Shown: in pieces, positions 57,681 to 64,000 of the stretch | Layout of the letters: each line of letters starts with the position of its first letter | Numbering within the stretch: position 1 is the stretch's first letter | NCBI GenBank assembly: GCA_023460975.1 | Contig: JAEWOG010000045.1 | Span: 1 to 64,000 of the forward strand | Source of the DNA: Actinomycetes bacterium | GTDB taxonomy: Bacteria > Actinomycetota > Actinomycetes > Propionibacteriales > Nocardioidaceae | Direction of reading: 5' to 3' | Length of the DNA: 64,000 nucleotides | The notes under the pieces: generated by a model | What the model was told of the DNA's origin: nothing | The model's input: only the letters and a program-made list of their open reading frames with translations | Database searches by the model: none | Translations under genes and position numbers: made by a program

Positions 57681-58530
57681 TCGAGGAGAACCACCGCTCG
57701 ATCTCGACCGCAGCGCCGTCGTCCTCGACAGCGTCGGTGATGTGGTCGGCGGCATCGGTCACCTCGCGAATCGCCTGGCCCATGGCCACGGCGCGACCGG
57801 CCCAGGCAAACATCTCCAGGTCGTTGCGCCCGTCCCCGATCGCCAATGCGTCGGACGCATCGATGCCGAGCTGCTGGGCGACGTAGTCCAGACCGGACGC
57901 CTTGGAGATCCCGGCGGGCGCCAGGTCCATCCACGCCGTCCAGCCGATCACGTAGTCCGTGCCGTGCAGGCCCAGCTTGGCGGCGAGGGCCTGGAAGTCC
58001 TCGACGGTGGCCGAAGGGTCGCGGATGATGACGCGGCTGACCGGCGCCTCGATGAGATCCTCGACGTCGGTGACGATCATGTCGCCCACCAGCTCACCCG
58101 GCGGGAACGGGCGCGTCACGCGGTATCCCACGCCACGCTCCTCCACCCCCACGAGGGCCGAGGGGTGATGCTCCAGAACCTTGCGGACCGCCTCGGATGC
58201 GTCGAAGGTCTCCTCGTGCACCACCTCGACGGGCGGATAACGCAGCACCACCGCGCCGTTGGAGGCCACCATCCACAGTGGCGCCTCGCCGTCGAGCGGC
58301 AACTCGATCTGATCGGCGATCGGCGTCATCGCGTGCAACGAACGACCGCTCGAGAGGACCACGTGACAACCGGCCTGGGCGGCAGCTCGGATGGCGTCAC
58401 GCACCCGCGGCACCACTTCACCGTGCACGCCGCCCGTGCCCTCGACCCAGCGCAGGAGCGTGCCGTCGATGTCGAGCGCGAGAAGGCGGGGCCTCCAGCC
58501 GAGAGGCTTGGGCGCCTTGTCCGGCGTCAA
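57673..58530 (-). CDS. HAD-superfamily phosphatase (Cof type), first copy
   Basis: A 285-residue Cof-like HAD hydrolase: motif I ALDIDGTLLRW (about 18-28), motif II VLSSGRSLHAM (about 58-68), motif III Lys in AGISKASGLDYVA and motif IV AIGDGRNDLEMFAWAG (about 232-247). The start is a rare TTG that overlaps the serS stop (TTGA), suggesting translational coupling to seryl-tRNA synthetase. It shares layout with the following gene, so the two may be an old duplication with different substrates. Confidence 0.9.
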   Translation of the reverse strand: MTPDKAPKPLGWRPRLLALDIDGTLLRWVEGTGGVHGEVVPRVRDAIRAAAQAGCHVVLSSGRSLHAMTPIADQIELPLDGEAPLWMVASNGAVVLRYPPVEVVHEETFDASEAVRKVLEHHPSALVGVEERGVGYRVTRPFPPGELVGDMIVTDVEDLIEAPVSRVIIRDPSATVEDFQALAAKLGLHGTDYVIGWTAWMDLAPAGISKASGLDYVAQQLGIDASDALAIGDGRNDLEMFAWAGRAVAMGQAIREVTDAADHITDAVEDDGAAVEIERWFSSND

Positions 58531-59810
58531 GCCCGACCACCGATCGGCACCAGGACCTCGAGGCCGCCCATGTAGGGAACCAGCGCCTTGGGGAGCCGTA
58601 CGGAGCCGTCGGCCTGCTGGTGCGTCTCCAGGATCGCGACGATGGTGCGGGTGATCGCGGTGAGCGTGCCGTTGAGGGTGGCCACCGGCTTGGTCCCCGA
58701 CGCGTCGCGCTGGCGGATGTCGAGGCGCCGGGCCTGGAACTCGGTGCAGTTGGACGTCGAGGTGAGCTCGCGGTACTTGCCCTGGGTGGGGATCCAGGCC
58801 TCACAGTCGAACTTGCGCTGCGCCGACAGACCCAGGTCGCCGGCGGCGACGTCGATGACCTGGTACGCGAGCTCGAGCTTGTCGAGGAACTCCTTCTCCC
58901 ACGCCAGCAGACGCTGGTGCTCGGCGTAGGACTCCTCGAGCGTGGTGTAGACGAACATCTCCACCTTGTCGAACCAGTGCACCCGGATGATGCCCTTGGT
59001 GTCCTTGCCGTGCGAGCCGGCCTCCTTGCGGAAGCAGGGGCTGAACGAGGCGTACCGCTTCGGCAGCTGAGCGGCGTCGAGAATCTCGTCGGAGTGGTAG
59101 GCCGCCATCGGCACCTCCGAGGTGCCCACGAGGTAGAGGTCCTCACCCTCGATGCGGTAGACGTCGTCGGCGGCCTGGCCGAGGAAGCCAGTGCCCTCCA
59201 TCGCCCGCGGCTTGACCAGCGACGGGGCGATCACCTGGGTGAAGCCCGCGTTGCGTGCCTGATCCATCGCCATGGTGACCAACGCCAGCTCGAGCTGGGC
59301 ACCGACGCCGGTGAGGAAGTAGAAACGCGAGCCCGACACCTTGGCGCCACGCTCGAGGTCGATCGCGCCGAGCATCTTGCCCAGCTCGATGTGGTCGCGC
59401 GGCTCGAAGCCCTCGGCCGCGAAGTCACGCGGCGTGCCGACGGTCTCGAGGACCACGAAGTCGTCCTCGCCGCCCTCGGGCGAGGCGTCGGATGCGATGT
59501 TGGGGATCGACTTGAGCGCCTCGTCCCACGCCGTGTCGGCTGCGGTCTGGGCGGCCTCGAGCTCCTTGACCTCGGCGGCCAGCGCCTTGGTGCGCGTCAG
59601 CAGCTCCGCCTTCTCGTCGCCACTGGCCTGGGCGACCTGCTTGCCGAGCGCCTTCTGCTCGGCGCGCTTGGCTTCGTACGACGCGATCGCCGAACGGCGC
59701 GCCTCGTCGGCGGACAGGGCGACGTCGACCACGTCGGCAGACAGGCCGCGCTTGGCCTGGGCGGCGCGGACGAGGTCGGGCGAGTCACGAAGAATGCGAG
59801 GGTCGATCAC
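58527..59810 (-). CDS. serS: Seryl-tRNA synthetase
   Basis: A 427-residue class II synthetase. N-terminal tRNA-binding coiled coil (about 30-100, ARRSAIASYEAKRAEQKALGKQVAQ region). Class II motif 2 is FSPCFRKEAGSHGKDTKGIIRVHWFDKVEMF (about 257-287) and motif 3 lies near TLTAITRTIVAILETHQQADGSV (about 380-402). Charges tRNA-Ser, for example the tRNA-Ser(CGA) at 40690. GTG start 6 nt after TAACCT, a leaderless pattern. It heads an operon with the two HAD phosphatases. Confidence 0.95.
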   Translation of the reverse strand: MIDPRILRDSPDLVRAAQAKRGLSADVVDVALSADEARRSAIASYEAKRAEQKALGKQVAQASGDEKAELLTRTKALAAEVKELEAAQTAADTAWDEALKSIPNIASDASPEGGEDDFVVLETVGTPRDFAAEGFEPRDHIELGKMLGAIDLERGAKVSGSRFYFLTGVGAQLELALVTMAMDQARNAGFTQVIAPSLVKPRAMEGTGFLGQAADDVYRIEGEDLYLVGTSEVPMAAYHSDEILDAAQLPKRYASFSPCFRKEAGSHGKDTKGIIRVHWFDKVEMFVYTTLEESYAEHQRLLAWEKEFLDKLELAYQVIDVAAGDLGLSAQRKFDCEAWIPTQGKYRELTSTSNCTEFQARRLDIRQRDASGTKPVATLNGTLTAITRTIVAILETHQQADGSVRLPKALVPYMGGLEVLVPIGGRA

Positions 59811-59816
59811 GCCGAC

Positions 59817-59822
59817 AGGTTA
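59817..59822 (-). promoter_or_regulatory. Putative -10 element of serS (leaderless)
   Basis: On the minus strand TAACCT ends 6 nt before the serS GTG. Confidence 0.4.
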
Positions 59823-61637
59823 TCCGGCGGGGCTGACAGGCGGCGATCCCACGGGCCCGCGGCGCCTGAGCGCGTCCCTCAGGTCGAAGGCGGCCCCGAC
59901 GAGCGCGAGGTGGCTGAAGGCCTGGGGGAAGTTGCCGACCATGCGGGAGTGGGCGACGTCGTACTCCTCAGACAGCAGCCCCACATCGTTCGCGAGGCCG
60001 CACAGCCGGTCAAAGAGAGCCGTGGCGTCGTCGATGCGGCCGGCACCGGCGTACGCGGACACCAGCCAGAAGGAACAGGCCAGGAAGGGGTGCTCGTCAC
60101 CCTCGAGCCCGTCGACGCCCGAGGCGGTGCGATAGCGCAGCAACAGGCCGTCCCGCATCAGGTCGGCCTCGACCGCCTCGATCGTCCCCAGCATGCGGGG
60201 GTCGTCGGCGGCGACCAGGCCCGTACGCGGCAGCACCAGCAGGGACGCGTCGACCTCGGTGCTGCCGTACGACTGGACGAACGTGTGGCGCCGCTCGTCG
60301 AAACCCCGGTCCAGCACCTGCGCCCCAACGGCATCGCGGGTTGCCCGCCAACGATCGACGGGACCGTCGAGGCCGAACTCCTCGACGGCCCGCACGGCCC
60401 GGTCGAAGGCCGCCCACACCATCGCCTTCGACTGCGTGAAGTGCCGTTGCGGCCCGCGGATCTCCCACAGGCCGTGGTCGGCGACGTCCCACGCGTCCAC
60501 GAGCCCATCGACCAGGCTGCGCTGCAGCGCCCAGGCGTGCTCGTCGGAGTGGCCCTTGGCCCGCCGCAGCTCGGACAGCCCGATCATCACCTCACCGAAC
60601 ACGTCGAGCTGGCGTTGCCCGGCCGCGCCGTTGCCGATCCGTACGGGTCGCGAGTCGGCGTAGCCCGGCAAGTGGTCGAGCGTCATCTCGGGCAGGCGTC
60701 GGGAGCCGTCAAGGGCGTACATGATCTGCACATCGCGGGGGTCCCCCGCCACGGCGCGCAGCAGCCAGCCGCGCCACAGTTCGGCCTCGTCGGTGTAACC
60801 GCCGCGCACGAGCGCCCCGATGGTGAGCGCGGCGTCGCGCAGCCAGCAGTAGCGGTAGTCCCAGTTGCGTTCGCCCCCGAAGTCCTCCGGCAGGGAGGTG
60901 GTGGGGGCCGCCACAATCCCGCCGGTCACCTCGTCCGTCATCAAGCGCAGCGTCACGAGCGAACGCGCCACGAGGTCCGCCTGGGGGACGTCGTCGTGGC
61001 ACAGGTCGGCCCAGCGCTCGTCGTCGATGACCGTCGCGTCGATCCGGTCAGCGACGCGGCCCAGCTCGGACGGCGAGGCGTACGAGGGGATCCAGGTCAT
61101 GGAGAACATCAACTCCTCCCCCTGCGCCACCTCGAAGGTGTCGACGTGGCGGTGGTCCGAGGCCTGCGGCATCCGGGGTCCGTGCAGGACCAGCTGATCG
61201 GGTCCCGCCACTGCAGTGATGACGTCCTCGCCGTCGACGCTGCGGCGCCGCACCCACGGCACCACGTGGCCGTAGTCGAAGCGCACCCGCCAGTCGTTGC
61301 GCATCGACACGGTGCCGGTGATGCCCCGCACCCTCCGTACGACGTCGGCGCGGTCCGCCTCCCGCGGCATCGCGTCGACGACCACGACCGTGCCCGAAGC
61401 CGTGGTGAACGTCGTCTCCAGCACCGTCGAGCGGCCGACGTAGCGCCGCGAGACCGTGTACGGCTCCACGGGGCACAGCTGCCAACGGCCATGGTCCTCG
61501 GTGCCCAGGAGGGCGGCGAAGCAGGCGGGCGAGTCGAAGCTCGGCAGGCAGAGCCAGTCGATGGAGCCGTCCGAGCCGACGAGTGCCCCGGTGCGGCGGT
61601 CCCCGATCAGTGCGTACTGCTCGATGGGCAGGGCCAT
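59820..61637 (-). CDS. Glycoside hydrolase family 15 protein
   Basis: A 605-residue cytosolic GH15 enzyme (glucoamylase/trehalase-like). It has an N-terminal beta-sandwich (about 1-215, starting IEQYALIGDRRTGALVGSDGSIDWLCLPSFDSPACF), then an (alpha/alpha)6 barrel with TTSLPEDFGGERNWDYRYCWLRDA (about 257-280). The catalytic acid is Glu in DHGLWEIRG (about 389-397) and the base is in GLLSEEYD (about 555-562). The actinobacterial branch includes trehalases. TACATT lies 6 nt before the ATG, so it is likely leaderless. Its stop is 9 bp from the serS start, but a serS promoter lies in between. Confidence 0.9.
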   Translation of the reverse strand: MALPIEQYALIGDRRTGALVGSDGSIDWLCLPSFDSPACFAALLGTEDHGRWQLCPVEPYTVSRRYVGRSTVLETTFTTASGTVVVVDAMPREADRADVVRRVRGITGTVSMRNDWRVRFDYGHVVPWVRRRSVDGEDVITAVAGPDQLVLHGPRMPQASDHRHVDTFEVAQGEELMFSMTWIPSYASPSELGRVADRIDATVIDDERWADLCHDDVPQADLVARSLVTLRLMTDEVTGGIVAAPTTSLPEDFGGERNWDYRYCWLRDAALTIGALVRGGYTDEAELWRGWLLRAVAGDPRDVQIMYALDGSRRLPEMTLDHLPGYADSRPVRIGNGAAGQRQLDVFGEVMIGLSELRRAKGHSDEHAWALQRSLVDGLVDAWDVADHGLWEIRGPQRHFTQSKAMVWAAFDRAVRAVEEFGLDGPVDRWRATRDAVGAQVLDRGFDERRHTFVQSYGSTEVDASLLVLPRTGLVAADDPRMLGTIEAVEADLMRDGLLLRYRTASGVDGLEGDEHPFLACSFWLVSAYAGAGRIDDATALFDRLCGLANDVGLLSEEYDVAHSRMVGNFPQAFSHLALVGAAFDLRDALRRRGPVGSPPVSPAG

Positions 61638-61643
61638 GGATCG

Positions 61644-61649
61644 AATGTA
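61644..61649 (-). promoter_or_regulatory. Putative -10 element of the GH15 gene (leaderless)
   Basis: On the minus strand TACATT ends 6 nt before the GH15 ATG. Confidence 0.4.
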
Positions 61650-61689
61650 CGCACCCGCAGCCGTCAGGGGGCGGTGGCACACTCGCCGC

Positions 61690-62919
61690 ATGGGTGCGAG
61701 AGGAGTCGGCGGTCTCGTGGCCCTCGGGTTCGGTGCGGCCGTCGTCGTGGCGGCGTGGCTGCTGGTCCCGTGGGGGGTGGCCGACGGCGTCACGCCGGCT
61801 TCGGCGTCCGACGTGTTCAGTGCGGCTGAGATCGACCGGGCGGAGTCGTTCGCGTTCGTCTCGCGGGCGTGGTCCTGGCCGGGTCTCGCCATCACCCTCC
61901 TCGCGTACGCGCTGCTGGCCACCCGCCGCGGCACGCGCGCCGTGGTGGGCCGGTTGCCGGGGCCATGGTGGGTGCGTTCGGCGCTCGCCGTGGCGGTGGT
62001 CTCGCTCGTGGTGCGTGTGGTGACGCTCCCGACGGCGATCGGCGGCTACCGGCACCGGGTTGCGCACGGCCTGAGCACGCAGACGTGGGGCGGCTGGCTG
62101 CGCGACGTGGCGGTCGGGCTGGCGTTCGACGTGGTGGTGACGTCGCTGGTCGTGGTGGGCCTCATCGGGCTCGTACGCCGCCTGCCGCGCGCGTGGCCAG
62201 CGGTGGCTGGGGTCGTGGCGGCCGGCTTCGTGGTGGTCGGCTCGCTGGCGTACCCGGTGGTCGTCGAGCCGCTGTTCAACTCGTTCGAGCCACTGCCCGA
62301 CGGCCCGGTGCGTCAGGGCGTTCTCGACCTCGCCGAGCGCGAAGGGGTCGAGGTGGGCGACGTGCTGGTGGCCGACGCGTCGCGGCGTACGACGACCCTC
62401 AACGCGTACGTCTCCGGGATCGGCGCCACCAAGCGGGTGGTCCTGTACGACACCCTGCTCACCGAGGCGGACAAGGGCGGTTCAGCGCAGGACGAGGTGA
62501 TGGTGATCGTGGCCCACGAGCTCGCGCACGCCAAGAACCACGACGTGTTGGTGGGGACTGCGCTCGGAGCGCTGGGCGTGGGCGCCGGGGTCGGTGCGCT
62601 CGGGCTGGTCCTCGGCCGCAGGCAGCGGCCGGGCCCCGAGCTGGTGCCCGCCCTGCTGGCGGCGTACGTGCTGGCGGTGCAGGTCTCCAACCCGCTCACC
62701 AACACCGTCTCCCGTCACCTGGAGGCGCGCGCTGACCTGGTGTCGCTGGAGGTCACCGACGCGCCCGACGCGTTCATCGCGATGCAGCGGCGACTCGCGC
62801 TGCGCTCGCTGGCCGACCCGACACCCCCCCGGGTGACGCAGTGGCTGTGGGGTTCCCATCCCACCGTGCTGGAGCGGATCGGGATGGCGCAGGAGGTGGA
62901 GGAGTCCCGGACGTCATGA
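61690..62919 (+). CDS. M48-family membrane metalloprotease
   Basis: A 409-residue CAAX-prenyl-protease-1/M48-type enzyme. An N-terminal multi-helix region (about 1-205, helices around 7-30, 58-76, 98-112, 143-160 and 172-198) precedes the catalytic domain. Its zinc motif is VMVIVAHELAHAKNHD (HExxH, about 271-286), and the third ligand Glu is probably in SRHLEARADLVSLEVT. Bacterial members degrade membrane or exported proteins. ATG at 61690 follows a CACACT-type -10 motif by 8 nt. It is divergent from the GH15 gene. Confidence 0.88.
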   Translation: MGARGVGGLVALGFGAAVVVAAWLLVPWGVADGVTPASASDVFSAAEIDRAESFAFVSRAWSWPGLAITLLAYALLATRRGTRAVVGRLPGPWWVRSALAVAVVSLVVRVVTLPTAIGGYRHRVAHGLSTQTWGGWLRDVAVGLAFDVVVTSLVVVGLIGLVRRLPRAWPAVAGVVAAGFVVVGSLAYPVVVEPLFNSFEPLPDGPVRQGVLDLAEREGVEVGDVLVADASRRTTTLNAYVSGIGATKRVVLYDTLLTEADKGGSAQDEVMVIVAHELAHAKNHDVLVGTALGALGVGAGVGALGLVLGRRQRPGPELVPALLAAYVLAVQVSNPLTNTVSRHLEARADLVSLEVTDAPDAFIAMQRRLALRSLADPTPPRVTQWLWGSHPTVLERIGMAQEVEESRTS

Positions 62920-63025
62920 GGTCGGCAGCCGGGCGGGCCACCATCCGGGGACGTCCACGTTCGTGATCACCGCAGGCAAGACCAGCACCCTCGCCATCCG
63001 CCGCACCTGAGCCGCGCTCCTGCCT

Positions 63026-63074
63026 GGGTTGCGGTGTCTGTGAGTCACCGGGTGACGCACAAACACCGCAACCC
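63026..63074. repeat. 49-bp near-perfect palindrome
   Basis: Arms 63026-63049 and 63051-63074 are complementary at 22 of 24 positions around a single G. The outer 12 bp are GGGTTGCGGTGT/ACACCGCAACCC and the inner 6 bp are GTCACC/GGTGAC. It stands between two co-oriented genes, ending 23 bp before the PAP2 gene start. Confidence 0.85.
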
Positions 63075-63097
63075 GGCCCTCCCGGCATACTGTGCGA

Positions 63098-64000
63098 GTG
63101 CTGGATCGACCACGTGTGTTCCTCGGCTGGAGTGCCGCCCTTCTCGTCGTGTTCGCGGTGATCGCGTTCCTGACCACGGGTGACCGGACGCCGCTCGACG
63201 GCTTCGACCTGCTCGGGCGCGACGCCGAGGACGCCGCAGACGAGTACGGCGCCCTGGTGAGCCTGCTGCGCGGCATCGAGGTCGCCTTCGACGTGATCGC
63301 GATGACCATCTACACGATCGTGATCGCCGGGCTGCTGCTGTGGAAGAGCCACCGGCGTGCGGCCGTCTACGTGGTGGCTGTCATGATCACCTCCACGCTC
63401 GCCAACCGCCTGCTCAAGTGGCTCTTCGACCGCGACCGGCCGCAGTGGCAGTGGACGGAGTACCTCCACGACTCCGCGTCCTTCCCCTCCGGTCACGCCA
63501 CCGGCATCGCGTCACTGGTCACGGTCCTGCTGGTGCTGGCGGGCATGTTCCTGCGTCGCCGCGGTCTGCGCCGGCTGGCGTACGTCTCCGGCGCACTGCT
63601 GGTGCTCGTCGTGTGCCTGGACCGGGTGCTGCTGGGGCGCCACTTCCCCAGCGACGTGATCGCCGGCACCGCCCTCGGGGTGGCTGTCGGGCTGCTGTGG
63701 CTGGTGGCGTACTCGCCGCGCCCGCGCGGGCACGCGGTCAAGGAGGAGCCCCTGCCCGAGGTCTACACCTCCGCGCGGCGCCTCACCGTCATCCTCAACC
63801 CCATCAAGGTGGAGGACCCCGGCCAGTTCCGCTCGATCGTGACCGCGATGGCGCTGGAGTCGGGCTGGTCGGAACCCCAGTGGCAGTACACGAGCGTTGA
63901 GGACCCCGGCACCGGCATGGCGCAGGCCGCGCTCGACGGTGAAGCCGACCTGGTCCTGGTCTGCGGCGGCGACGGGACCGTACGAGAGGTGTGCGCCGTC
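63098..64000 (+). CDS. PAP2 phosphatase-lipid kinase fusion (partial, runs off window)
   Basis: 301 codons are visible with no stop. The first part is a PAP2 membrane phosphatase: five or six helices and motifs KWLFDRDRP (about 107-115), FPSGHATG (about 130-137) and LLGRHFPSDV (about 177-186). A linker leads at about 228 to a diacylglycerol/sphingosine-type lipid kinase beginning RRLTVILNPIK, with the nucleotide motif VLVCGGDGTVREV at about 286-298. A single chain may both remove and add lipid phosphate. GTG at 63098 is the likely start, 6 nt after CATACT. Confidence 0.85.
   Translation, partial: MLDRPRVFLGWSAALLVVFAVIAFLTTGDRTPLDGFDLLGRDAEDAADEYGALVSLLRGIEVAFDVIAMTIYTIVIAGLLLWKSHRRAAVYVVAVMITSTLANRLLKWLFDRDRPQWQWTEYLHDSASFPSGHATGIASLVTVLLVLAGMFLRRRGLRRLAYVSGALLVLVVCLDRVLLGRHFPSDVIAGTALGVAVGLLWLVAYSPRPRGHAVKEEPLPEVYTSARRLTVILNPIKVEDPGQFRSIVTAMALESGWSEPQWQYTSVEDPGTGMAQAALDGEADLVLVCGGDGTVREVCAV

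Noticed and set aside
59817..59822. T-box riboswitch upstream of serS
   Set aside because: Only 9 bp separate serS from the GH15 stop; no leader long enough for a T-box exists.
58197..61829. A 1210-codon plus-strand open frame
   Set aside because: It runs antisense through a HAD gene, serS and the GH15 gene, all with strong family motifs; composition is typical of a GC shadow frame.

Overview
The window is high-GC DNA from an actinobacterium, most likely a Nocardioides-like member of the Propionibacteriales. Support for this: codon use strongly biased to G/C at third positions, many GTG starts, a deazaflavin(F420)-type nitroreductase, menaquinone MenB, a proteasome activator of the Bpa family, a NsrR/Hmp nitric-oxide pair with actinobacterial cysteine spacing, and many genes whose start codon lies only 6-7 nt after a TANNNT -10 motif (leaderless pattern). 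No rRNA, IS element or CRISPR array was seen; one tRNA-Ser(CGA) is present.

Layout. 1-5 kb: end of a glycosyltransferase, F420-type nitroreductase, menB, a secreted protein/lipoprotein pair, a PLP-dependent dehydratase and a LacI regulator. 5.9-11.7 kb: an operon of tightly overlapping genes for uptake and oxidation of a polyamine-like amine (FAD amine oxidase, PotA/D/B/C-type ABC transporter), followed by a cupin, with a perfect 20-bp palindrome upstream. 11.8-18.3 kb: after a thioesterase, an accessory island with excisionase-like HTH remnants, a DUF2510-SHOCT protein, a wHTH-nucleotidyltransferase/HEPN toxin-antitoxin pair and a TOTE-type primase-helicase. 18.4-24 kb: sirtuin, orphan histidine kinase, acyl-CoA dehydrogenase, a tandem HxlR-type regulator and a VIT1/CCC1-family membrane protein. 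24-30 kb: LacI-controlled sugar ABC importer. 30.5-37.2 kb: PntAB transhydrogenase, upp, nsrR-hmp, tadA. 37.2-40.6 kb: aldehyde dehydrogenase with its DUF779 partner and a GAF-domain regulator. 40.7-45 kb: tRNA-Ser, secreted proteins, a phospholipase-D-like protein and a TetR regulator. 45-47.9 kb: a CstR/CstB-like persulfide detoxification locus with two matching operators. 48-56 kb: small Cys-rich protein, aldo/keto reductase, biotinyl domain protein, nitrilase-family amidase, MobA-like transferase, quinone reductase, Bpa. 56-64 kb: surface NTR-like protein, two HAD phosphatases overlapping serS, GH15 enzyme, M48 protease and a PAP2-lipid kinase fusion that runs off the end.

The most unusual content is intergenic. 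Four arrays (about 0.7, 30.3, 36.3-36.7 and 56.1 kb) carry a 13-15-bp motif repeated every 30 bp and inverted about a central spacer. A second family of long hairpins (22.1, 47.9 and 55.3 kb, with a half copy at 5.7 kb) has two stem versions with compensating changes and a related loop. A 49-bp near-palindrome lies at 63.0 kb.
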